This document shows positions 56,589-64,000 of a DNA stretch of 64,000 nt, piece by piece. Source of the stretch: Thalassotalea mangrovi (lineage in GTDB: Bacteria; Pseudomonadota; Gammaproteobacteria; Enterobacterales; Alteromonadaceae); the NCBI RefSeq assembly GCF_005116735.1, contig NZ_SWDB01000035.1, forward strand, positions 1-64,000, written 5' to 3'. Below the pieces are notes generated by a model that saw only the letters and a list, made by a program, of their open reading frames with translations, made no database searches and was not told where the DNA came from. Position 1 is the stretch's first letter. Each line of letters begins with the position of its first letter. Made by a program: the position numbers and the translations under genes.

Positions 56589-57740
56589 ATGAAAATAAAA
56601 TGTATCAAAACCCATCATGTGCGCTGTGAGTTACAACAGCCGTTTGGGTTCTCACAATGGTCCTACAACCAGCGAAATGTCTTGTTGGTGGAAGTCATTG
56701 CAGATAACGGCGTATCGGGCTGGGGCGAGTGTTATGGCCCTGCCGATGTGATTCAGGCAGCCGTTGAAAAATTTTATGCGCCGCGCATTATCAATATGGA
56801 TGCGCTGGCGATTGATGCTGTCTGGCATCATATGTGGCGCTCCTCTTTAGACTTTGCCCGCTCAGGCATCATGATGGCCGGCATGTCTGGCATTGATATG
56901 GCGCTTTGGGATTTAAAAGGCAAAGCGACAAACCAGAGTGTCAGCCAGATGATGGGAGGTCAACAGCGCGACAAAGTCAGTTGTTATGCCACCGGCATGT
57001 ATTTTAGAGATTTACCGGAAGATGAATTACTGGTTGCCCTGGTCGATGAAGCCGTTGGCTATGCCAAGCAGGGATATCAGGCGATGAAAATCAAAGTCGG
57101 CAAGAATCCTGATTTTGACGAACGCCTGATTGTTGCCATGCGTGAAGCTTTGCCTAACACGATTCTGGCCGCCGATTCTAACCATGCCTATTGCCTGCCG
57201 GAGGCTAGCCGGATTGCTAAGGTGCTGGAGCAGCACAATTACATTTGGTTTGAAGAACCATTATCTCCGGAGCATCCGGACTTATTCCGCCAGTTGCAGG
57301 ATAAAACCACGGTTGCCATCGCGACCGGTGAATGTGAACAAACCCGCTATGGCTTCGAACGTCTACTAAACACCGGTGGCGTGCAGTTAGTGCAGGCGGA
57401 TCTTGCCTACTGTGGTGGTCCCAGCGAAGCCTTAAAAATACGCGCACTTGCATCTGCCAAGGGCTTGAATATGATCCCCCATGTCTGGGGCACGCAACTT
57501 AACCTTGCCGCCGCGGTACATTTCCTGGCAACCGCCTATCCGGAGCCCGGCCGTGCAGAAGCTAAAACTCTCCTGCTTGAATATGATCGCACTGAAAATC
57601 CATTGCGAGATCAACTGTATAGCCAAAACGTGCAAGTGACCAATGGTGAAGCCATGGTTCCCGACGCGCCAGGATTAGGTGTTCAAATCGACTTGGACAT
57701 GCTGCAAGAATTTAACGTAAGTACAACAGAGACCTTATGA
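56589..57740 (+). CDS. Enolase-superfamily protein, candidate 3,6-anhydro-D-galactonate cycloisomerase
   Basis: Mandelate racemase/muconate lactonising enzyme-type protein of 383 residues. Catalytic and metal residues are visible: KxK at 167-169 (MKIKVGK), Asp196 in AADSNHAY, Glu222 in WFEEPLSP, Glu248 in ATGECEQ and the His298-Asp271 dyad (HVWG; VQADLAYCGG). Sugar-acid dehydratases such as galactonate dehydratase share this set. In carrageenan catabolism the matching enzyme opens 3,6-anhydro-D-galactonate to 2-keto-3-deoxygalactonate. The ATG at 56589 (AGG 7 bases upstream) is preferred to an in-frame TTG at 56535. Its TGA overlaps the aldehyde dehydrogenase ATG. Confidence 0.8.
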   Translation: MKIKCIKTHHVRCELQQPFGFSQWSYNQRNVLLVEVIADNGVSGWGECYGPADVIQAAVEKFYAPRIINMDALAIDAVWHHMWRSSLDFARSGIMMAGMSGIDMALWDLKGKATNQSVSQMMGGQQRDKVSCYATGMYFRDLPEDELLVALVDEAVGYAKQGYQAMKIKVGKNPDFDERLIVAMREALPNTILAADSNHAYCLPEASRIAKVLEQHNYIWFEEPLSPEHPDLFRQLQDKTTVAIATGECEQTRYGFERLLNTGGVQLVQADLAYCGGPSEALKIRALASAKGLNMIPHVWGTQLNLAAAVHFLATAYPEPGRAEAKTLLLEYDRTENPLRDQLYSQNVQVTNGEAMVPDAPGLGVQIDLDMLQEFNVSTTETL

Positions 57741-59167
57741 ATACGCACCAATACAAGATGCTGATTGACGGCGAATTGATCAGTACCGAACAAACTTTTC
57801 CTGTCGTCAACCCGGCGACCGGCGATGTTGTCGCACAGGCACCACAGGCTGGCCCCGAGCATATCGAGCAAGCCCTGATAGCGGCAGATAAAGGCTTTAA
57901 TCTCTGGTCATCGATGCCACTGAGCGAGCGCGAACCACTGATCCTGGCCTATGCCGACTTGCTTGAGCAACACAAACAGGAAATTATTGATATTCTGATT
58001 GCCGAGACTGGCAAGCCATACGATAACGCCGATTATGATTTTGGCATGTTGGTTACCTGCCTGCGTTATTTCGTTGAAGAAGCAAAACGCATTGAACAAC
58101 CGGTTATCCCAGATCCCGACGGTCGTTTCTTACATTATATGCGTCGCCAGCCTCTAGGGGTTGTGGTCGGTTACCTAGCCTGGAATTTCCCGCTGCTCAA
58201 TGTTGGTTACAAAATTGGACCGGTACTGGCCTCAGGATGTTCGGCCATTATTAAGCCTTCCCAGGTGACGCCGCTGGCCAGCTTACGTTGTGCTGAACTG
58301 GCGATTGCAGCCGGTATCCCTGCTGGTGTCATCAATATGATTTCCAGCGATCAGTACGATGTTACCGATCCGCTGTTAACCAGCGATAAAACTAAGCTGT
58401 TCACCATGATTGGCTCTACCAATGCCGGGGTGAACTGCATGAAAAACTCCCTGACCAACTTAAAGCATTTCTCTGTCGAGCTTGGTGGTAATGCGCCAGT
58501 AGTCGTTTATGACGATGCCGATTTGGATAAAGCGGTACAGGATATTGTCGATCTGAAATTTGGCAATTCCGGCCAGGTCTGTGTATCGCCTAACCGCTGT
58601 TTTGTCCATGAGTCGGTTTATTCCGCTTTTCTGGAAAAAGCTAAGGTTCGTGCCGAGGGGCTGACGCTTAGAGCCGGTAAGGGTGAAGGCCGGATGATGG
58701 GGCCGATGATTAATGGCAAAGAACGTGAGCGGGTGATTGGTCTGATTGAACAGGCAGTCGCAAATGGCGCAAGCCTGGTAACCGGTGGTAACAAAACCGC
58801 TGATGCAGGGTTTTACCTACAACCTACCATTCTAGCCGATGTCGACCTGTCTATGTCAGTGGTTCAACAGGAAATATTTGGCCCGGTATTAGCGGTGCTG
58901 CCATTTTCCGATAACGACGACATTTTAAGCCTGGCCAACGACAACGAGTTTGGTCTCGCTGCATACGTCTATACCACCAATCTACAACGCGGTCTGCAGG
59001 CGGCGGAAAAAATTCAGTCGGGCAGTGTTTGTATTAACGAAGCTCACTATGCGGTGCAATTACCTCATGGCGGCTTAAAGCAGTCAGGCATCGGTAAAGA
59101 TTGTTCGAAATACAGTTTAGAAGAGTACATGACCCTTAAACGCGTGTCGGTGCTTATCAATAATTAA
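57737..59167 (+). CDS. Aldehyde dehydrogenase, candidate 3,6-anhydro-D-galactose dehydrogenase
   Basis: NAD(P)-dependent aldehyde dehydrogenase of 476 residues. It has the Rossmann motif with Asn150 and Lys173 (LAWNFPL; IIKPSQ), the general base Glu248 in VELGGNAP and the nucleophile Cys282 in GNSGQVCVSPNRC. The C-terminal LPHGGLKQSGIGKD is typical. Succinate-semialdehyde-like members include the dehydrogenase that oxidises 3,6-anhydro-D-galactose in carrageenan-degrading bacteria. Overlap of 4 bases with the cycloisomerase gene supports consecutive reactions. No signal peptide. Confidence 0.85.
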   Translation: MNTHQYKMLIDGELISTEQTFPVVNPATGDVVAQAPQAGPEHIEQALIAADKGFNLWSSMPLSEREPLILAYADLLEQHKQEIIDILIAETGKPYDNADYDFGMLVTCLRYFVEEAKRIEQPVIPDPDGRFLHYMRRQPLGVVVGYLAWNFPLLNVGYKIGPVLASGCSAIIKPSQVTPLASLRCAELAIAAGIPAGVINMISSDQYDVTDPLLTSDKTKLFTMIGSTNAGVNCMKNSLTNLKHFSVELGGNAPVVVYDDADLDKAVQDIVDLKFGNSGQVCVSPNRCFVHESVYSAFLEKAKVRAEGLTLRAGKGEGRMMGPMINGKERERVIGLIEQAVANGASLVTGGNKTADAGFYLQPTILADVDLSMSVVQQEIFGPVLAVLPFSDNDDILSLANDNEFGLAAYVYTTNLQRGLQAAEKIQSGSVCINEAHYAVQLPHGGLKQSGIGKDCSKYSLEEYMTLKRVSVLINN

Positions 59168-59299
59168 CAATATTTAAAAAACAAGCAATTTAATAAAACC
59201 AAAAGATTCAACTAATTAAAAAATTCAAAAGGTTGGCTGATTAAGTCGTTCAAAAAACCTGAGAAAAACCATAACAAGAAAATGGGGAGTAAACACAAC

Positions 59300-62200
59300 A
59301 TGAGGCAGCAATTTAAGTTATCAGCCCTGTCGGCTGCTATTCTGGCTTCAATGATGTCGACCCCTCTGTATGCTGCAGAGGAAGAGACGGAGGAAAAAGC
59401 TAAGGCCGAAAATGAGATTGAAGTCATTGAGGTACAAGGCTTTAGAGGCAGTTTGAAGCGGGCGATCAATGCCAAGCGTTTTTCTGAGTCGGTATCGGAT
59501 TCGATTTCCGCCGAAGACGTGGGCAAATCAACCGACCAGAATATTGCCGATGCATTATCACGGGTAACCGGGGTAACGGTTCAGGAAGAAGCGGGTGAAG
59601 GTACCCGTATATCCGTGCGTGGTGCCGGTCCGTCACTAAACCAAATTTCCATGAACGGCGTCGCCCTGACCGGTGGTATGAGTACTGACGGCTCTAATGC
59701 CGATGCCACCAACGATAACAGTGTTGATTTAAGTGCGTTCTCTTCCAGTGTTTTATCCTCCATTGATGTTATCAAAACCGCTTCAGCCGACCAGGACGAA
59801 GGTTCACTAGGTGCAAACGTTGTTTTACGTACCGTTAAACCTCTGGAACTGAATCGCCCGCGTCGCTCGTTTACCGTTGAAGGTCGCTATAACGAATTTG
59901 CCGATGAAAACGATGCACACCTGAATTTCAGTATTGCCGATAAATTTTTCGATGATACTTTCGGTTTTGTTTTAACCGCTTCGAAAGATGAGCAAAAAAC
60001 CCGTACCGACAGAATAAACACTAACTGGGAAGCGGGTGCGATAGCAATTAGCGATATTTCCTCGAATAATGTAAATTCCCGACCCGCGCACGATGTTGCT
60101 ACCGGCAAGCCGATCAGGGTGTTAGGTTATCAGCGTGATGCTGATGGCAATATGATTCTTGGTGATAATGGCCAGCCATTGCTTAATCCGATTGAATCTC
60201 TGGTGGATTACGATCCGGAAACCCAAATCCTGCATGAAGGGGATTTATACGTCCTTGCTCGCGACAGCATCAACATGAGCTTGAGCACTGATGAGCGTGA
60301 ACGTTTTACCATTACCTCGGGCTTACAGTTTCGCCCGACCGATGATTTAGATATTCAACTGGACATCACTCACACTGAACAGGATATTTACACCGATTAT
60401 CACGGTCTGAATATGAATATCTCACCGGCGCAACCACTGATTCACCCGGATGATGATAACCTGGCCCTTAACGCTGTCGATTTAACCAACAATACCCTGG
60501 TGAAATCCAGTAGTCGTGCCATTACCGGTGGCCTGCTGCGTTCTTCCGGCTTGCGTGAAGTCGACTCTGATGTTGCCAGCCTGAAATTTGATTATATTAT
60601 TTCCGATAACCTGACCATGGACTTGATGTTAGGGTATTCTCGTACCACTGACGAAACCCCGGATCAGGACAGTAAAGACCGTTATGTCAGTATGAACACC
60701 GCAACCTGGGGTACGGCCGGAGCGGAAGTGGTTTACGAAATGCCGGATGCAGCCCTGGAGATGGTCGGGTATGACTGTTCGAGCGGCAGTTCCTGTAGTT
60801 ACCTGACCGGTGAAACACCGGCAGTCTTTGATGCCTATGATGGCTCCGCTAACCTGGTTACCAGTCGATTTAACCCGTTAGACTTACAACATAACCATTT
60901 AAGCCGCTTTGTGTTTCGTAATAACAAACTCGAAGATACCAGTAAATCGGTGTTTTTAGATTTTGATTACGAACTGGATAATGAGTACGTTCGCTCGTTT
61001 GAATTTGGTGCTAAATATACCACCCGAACTAAAGACGTCCATGTACAGAATCTGATCATTGAAAATGCCGATGCCGATGCCCTCGAATCATTAGGGGATA
61101 GCGACGTACCGTTTGAAACCAGCGGCATGGGTACCATCAGTGTGATGGATATTCTTGCCGATGAGCAATTCCCGTATGATAACTTTGCCGACGATATTCA
61201 GGGTGACCGCTCTAATCCATTGTTTTTTGGCTGGCCATTGCTCGACAGTGATAAAGCTTTGGCGGCCTTTACCGGCTTAGATGATGTCACTAGCATCGGT
61301 GCTCGCGAAGATATTAACGGTTCTCGTGAAATCGAAACCGAAACCACCGCCGCCTATTTTAAAACCAATTTTGAATTAATGGATGGCAAGCTGACCGGTA
61401 ATATCGGTATCCGTTACATTAAGGATAAAAATACTGCCACCGGTGTTGGTGGCATCCAATACCCGTCGCATTTTAGATTCCTTGATGCTTATAACCTATT
61501 GGAAGAGCGCGACCTGGCCAATATGGCGCTGGAGCCATGTCCAGCACCGATCCAGGCTGTAGTGCCGGGGGATAGTGGTCATAAATATGCGCCGGAAAAC
61601 GCTGCCGATTTGCAAAATTGCTGGGCATGGCAAATTACCCATGCTTATAACAAAAATAATTCAGCGACCTTACCGTATGATCCGGTAACCGGCACCTGGC
61701 TGGTACCAGGCGCGGATGGTCAGGTAGGGCCGGACGTTAACCTGGTGGCCTATCGTGATCCACAAACCGGTGAGCTGGTTACCAATCCATTACCGGCACA
61801 AATTTATGACCAGAACGGTAACCTGGTGTCGTTAACCGAACGGGACTGGTTGCATTTCCACGCCGATGGTCATATCTGGCCATTCTGGGATTTAAGTACC
61901 GCAAATACTAATCCGCTGTATGCGCAATACGGTACCCAGATGTACAACCGTACCGCTATGGTCACCCAAAGTAATATCAATGAATTATGGTTACCTAGCT
62001 TAAACCTGAACTATGCCATTAATGATGAAATGATCGGTCGTTTTGCGGTAAGTAAAACCATGACTCGTCCACGTTTCGACTCATTGAACCCGCGGGTCCA
62101 GGTACAGGAACAATCATTCGGCAGTGCGACCGGTAGCGCCGGTAATGCCAACTTAAAACCGCTGGAGTCGAACAACGTTGACGTTTCCTGGGAGTGGTAC

Positions 62201-63022
62201 TTCAACGAACAAAGCCTGTTGTCTGTGGCATTATTCTACAAGGATATGACCAACTTCGAAGAGACCGCCAATATTCCTTATCACTATCGTGATGTCAGAA
62301 CCCAGTACGATTTGGAAAGTGCGGACCTGTTACTACCGTTTGATGAAAACCGCGAAGTTGGTGATGCCGAGGACTGTCATCCAAATCGTCATTATGGTGG
62401 ATTCATCGATGAGTGGATCATCGAATGTGATGTTGCCAACGTTAATACCGTTAAAAATGGTAAAGGGGCAACCATTCAGGGCCTCGAATTTGGTTACACC
62501 CAAAACTATGACTTCTTACCAGGCTTATTATCAGGCTTTGGCTTGAGCTTTAATTATACCTATCAGGATTCTGAATCCGATCCAGAAGTGCTTGATGGTA
62601 TTACCCTGAAATCTCTGCCTCAGCCATATACGCCGAAACACTCTGCCAATACCACCTTATTCTGGGAGCAAAATGGCACCCAGTTCCGCCTCGCGCATCG
62701 CTTTACTGATGATCAGTTAGTAAGCCGCGGCCTGGTGGGTGGTGCTACCTGGCAGGAAGAAACCGTTCGCCTGGACTTTAGTTCGAACATCAAGATTACC
62801 GACAATTTAAGTCTTACTTTACACGCTCTAAACCTGACCGACGACACTCGAAGAATTTATTACACCAGTGCCAACACGCGTGCTGCGAATAATGCCAATT
62901 CTTCAGAAATCGTACTGGATGAGGGTAATGCGCTGGATGATAGCAATGTCACCGAGTCTCGCACGGCGTCGATATTCAAAACCGGCCGTCAATTCCGTAT
63001 CGGTATTCGCGGTACATTCTAA
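59300..63022 (+). CDS. TonB-dependent receptor, large form
   Basis: Outer-membrane transporter for ligands too large for porins, 1240 residues. It has a signal peptide (about 1-25), a TonB-box-like IEVIEVQGF and a plug domain (VSDSISAEDVGKSTDQNIADALSRV; GTRISVRGAGPSLNQISMNGV). A long 22-strand barrel ends in Phe (GIRGTF). It resembles the TonB-Xanth-Caul group used for polysaccharides in Alteromonadales. The ATG at 59300 has GGGGAG about 9 bases upstream. No operator precedes it, so it may be read from site 6. It probably imports sulfated oligocarrageenans. Confidence 0.9.
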   Translation: MRQQFKLSALSAAILASMMSTPLYAAEEETEEKAKAENEIEVIEVQGFRGSLKRAINAKRFSESVSDSISAEDVGKSTDQNIADALSRVTGVTVQEEAGEGTRISVRGAGPSLNQISMNGVALTGGMSTDGSNADATNDNSVDLSAFSSSVLSSIDVIKTASADQDEGSLGANVVLRTVKPLELNRPRRSFTVEGRYNEFADENDAHLNFSIADKFFDDTFGFVLTASKDEQKTRTDRINTNWEAGAIAISDISSNNVNSRPAHDVATGKPIRVLGYQRDADGNMILGDNGQPLLNPIESLVDYDPETQILHEGDLYVLARDSINMSLSTDERERFTITSGLQFRPTDDLDIQLDITHTEQDIYTDYHGLNMNISPAQPLIHPDDDNLALNAVDLTNNTLVKSSSRAITGGLLRSSGLREVDSDVASLKFDYIISDNLTMDLMLGYSRTTDETPDQDSKDRYVSMNTATWGTAGAEVVYEMPDAALEMVGYDCSSGSSCSYLTGETPAVFDAYDGSANLVTSRFNPLDLQHNHLSRFVFRNNKLEDTSKSVFLDFDYELDNEYVRSFEFGAKYTTRTKDVHVQNLIIENADADALESLGDSDVPFETSGMGTISVMDILADEQFPYDNFADDIQGDRSNPLFFGWPLLDSDKALAAFTGLDDVTSIGAREDINGSREIETETTAAYFKTNFELMDGKLTGNIGIRYIKDKNTATGVGGIQYPSHFRFLDAYNLLEERDLANMALEPCPAPIQAVVPGDSGHKYAPENAADLQNCWAWQITHAYNKNNSATLPYDPVTGTWLVPGADGQVGPDVNLVAYRDPQTGELVTNPLPAQIYDQNGNLVSLTERDWLHFHADGHIWPFWDLSTANTNPLYAQYGTQMYNRTAMVTQSNINELWLPSLNLNYAINDEMIGRFAVSKTMTRPRFDSLNPRVQVQEQSFGSATGSAGNANLKPLESNNVDVSWEWYFNEQSLLSVALFYKDMTNFEETANIPYHYRDVRTQYDLESADLLLPFDENREVGDAEDCHPNRHYGGFIDEWIIECDVANVNTVKNGKGATIQGLEFGYTQNYDFLPGLLSGFGLSFNYTYQDSESDPEVLDGITLKSLPQPYTPKHSANTTLFWEQNGTQFRLAHRFTDDQLVSRGLVGGATWQEETVRLDFSSNIKITDNLSLTLHALNLTDDTRRIYYTSANTRAANNANSSEIVLDEGNALDDSNVTESRTASIFKTGRQFRIGIRGTF

Positions 63023-63046
63023 GCGTATTTTGAGTGATTAATTATT

Positions 63047-63069
63047 GCAGGCCCCGAATCTGGGCCTGC
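63047..63069 (+). other. Intercistronic hairpin between receptor and lipoprotein genes
   Basis: Stem GCAGGCCC / GGGCCTGC with a 7-base loop, followed by TAAAAAATTT, not a pure T tract. It may partly terminate transcription or stabilise the receptor mRNA. The next gene starts 21 bases later. Confidence 0.55.
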
Positions 63070-63090
63070 TAAAAAATTTGGAGAAGTAAG

Positions 63091-64000
63091 ATGAAAACGA
63101 ACTTACTAACAAAAACAATTCTAGCAAGTGCGGTATTGGTAGGCCTTTCGGCCTGTGGTACCGATGAAGGTTATAACCCGGGTTACGGTAACGATAACGG
63201 CATGATCAGTTTTGCTGATGCCAGTTTTAGCGCCGAGTTTGCAGAAAATAGTGGTGAACAGCGTGTTGATTTACTGCAGGGTGCCAGCGTCGATGGCGTA
63301 GCCCTGGCAGACACCGATGGCGCTAAGTTTATCAAAAACATCGACTTTGTTGAGCCGGAGGGTTTTACAACGCCTCAGGCCGAGTCTAATACCATCCCGA
63401 ATCACCGAATTTCGCCATTTACCATTGATGGCACCGAGCTGGTGATCAATACCGAACTGTTTAGCGAGTCATTACGTGAGTGTGACAACACCGGTAACTT
63501 CCCGTCCACCGTTACCTATCAGGTAACGTATGAAATTGATAATGGCTACGAAGGGGGCGCAGCCGAGCGCCTGCTCGAATTAACCTTTAATGCTATTCCA
63601 GATCCAGTGACGGAAGTGGTTGCTTCATCTACTGAAGTACAGGCCGGTGGCACGGTGCAGATGGCAGCCTATCCGGTGCCCGATTATGTTTGTAATGCCA
63701 GCCTGAACTATGCGGTAGCCGATACTTCAATTGCTACGGTTGACGGCAATGGCTTAGTGACGGGCCTGGCAACAGGCACCACGGATGTTGTGATCAGCAG
63801 TGTCAGCACTCCGGAACAACAAACCACCGTAACCATCACAGTAACCCCTGGGTTTGTACTGAATGTCGATAATGGTGATGTTGATGAAAATGGTGTGGCA
63901 ACGGGGTTGAAAGACCTGCCGGCCTGTGTTGCCACGGGCGTGACCGTATCACCAACATCCGTAGCCGACGATTTAACCGGGGACTATCAGTATCAGTGGA
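63091..64000 (+). CDS. Lipoprotein with bacterial Ig-like (Big_2) domains (3' end outside window)
   Basis: At least 303 residues, open at the window end. The signal ends with the lipobox LSAC (Cys near residue 22), so it is a lipoprotein. After a start rich in Asp/Glu there is a first domain, then a Big_2-like domain (about 170-250, VVASSTEVQAGGTVQMAAYPVP; SIATVDGNGLVTGLATGTTDVVIS). Such proteins next to TonB receptors often act as surface glycan-binding partners, but this role is inference. GGAGAAG precedes the ATG. Confidence 0.75.
   Translation, partial: MKTNLLTKTILASAVLVGLSACGTDEGYNPGYGNDNGMISFADASFSAEFAENSGEQRVDLLQGASVDGVALADTDGAKFIKNIDFVEPEGFTTPQAESNTIPNHRISPFTIDGTELVINTELFSESLRECDNTGNFPSTVTYQVTYEIDNGYEGGAAERLLELTFNAIPDPVTEVVASSTEVQAGGTVQMAAYPVPDYVCNASLNYAVADTSIATVDGNGLVTGLATGTTDVVISSVSTPEQQTTVTITVTPGFVLNVDNGDVDENGVATGLKDLPACVATGVTVSPTSVADDLTGDYQYQW

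Noticed and set aside
43910-63022. Interpretation as an agar or porphyran locus
   Set aside because: No GH117, GH50 or GH86 seen; GH127 plus the S1_19-like sulfatase fit carrageenan better, though GH16 alone would allow agar.

Overview
This 64 kb window looks like chromosome from a marine gammaproteobacterium, most likely an alga-associated member of the Alteromonadales (Colwellia, Thalassotalea or Alteromonas type). That placement is inferred from the gene set: rnfABC, cmoAB-aspS-ruvCAB, a complete his operon with a histidine-rich leader peptide, tandem TonB proteins, short dispersed palindromic repeats, and a large sulfated-polysaccharide utilisation locus with a TonB-dependent receptor. 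No rRNA, tRNA, CRISPR array, prophage or intact insertion sequence was seen.

Layout. 1-3.0 kb: rnfC (cut by the window edge), rnfB and rnfA on the minus strand. 3.2-15.1 kb: a LapD-like degenerate GGDEF/EAL protein, dgkA, a CNNM/CBS membrane protein, a protein kinase, a VOC protein, a patatin-like lipase, an ACT protein, a dGTPase-like HD hydrolase and cmoB/cmoA. 15.3-19.7 kb: aspS, ruvC and ruvAB, with a LexA-type box over the ruvA promoter. 19.7-28.5 kb: a mixed stretch with MAPEG, two TonB proteins, an ECF sigma factor with a probable anti-sigma partner and a TIMP/netrin-like exported protein, a methyltransferase plus a separate decayed copy of its middle part, a DUF5694 protein, a Sel1 protein, an alpha/beta hydrolase and an ElaA-type acetyltransferase. 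28.5-36.1 kb: hisGDCBHAF(IE) on the minus strand behind a leader peptide with five consecutive His codons and an attenuator terminator. 36.2-41.0 kb: a MobA-like/XdhC pair, small lipoprotein and membrane proteins, and an Old Yellow Enzyme-type oxidoreductase.

41.8-64.0 kb is the most interesting part: a polysaccharide utilisation locus that best fits carrageenan. It encodes GH127, an exported SMP-30-type protein, an MFS sugar transporter, 2-keto-3-deoxygalactonate kinase, KDPGal aldolase, a FadR-type GntR regulator, a GH16 lipoprotein, a GH42/GH167-like clan-A lipoprotein, two formylglycine sulfatases, an enolase-superfamily cycloisomerase, an aldehyde dehydrogenase, a 1240-residue TonB-dependent receptor and the start of an Ig-like lipoprotein. 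Together they outline a route: surface depolymerisation (GH16), exo-hydrolysis (GH42/167-like), desulfation in the periplasm, release of 3,6-anhydro-D-galactose (GH127), oxidation (ALDH), ring opening (cycloisomerase) to 2-keto-3-deoxy-D-galactonate, then phosphorylation and aldol cleavage to pyruvate and glyceraldehyde-3-phosphate.

Six perfect copies of the palindrome AAACAT-N3-ATGTTT occur only in this locus, all in promoter regions: between the divergent SMP-30 and MFS genes (two), before the GntR regulator (one), between the divergent GH and sulfatase genes (two), and before the cycloisomerase (one). This defines a candidate local regulon for the GntR protein.

Dispersed repeats include a MITE-like element (one 265 bp composite copy and two about 100 bp copies), two copies of a nearly perfect 41-43 bp REP-like palindrome, and a 77 bp hairpin element. 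All identifications come from reading the sequence; no database search was run.
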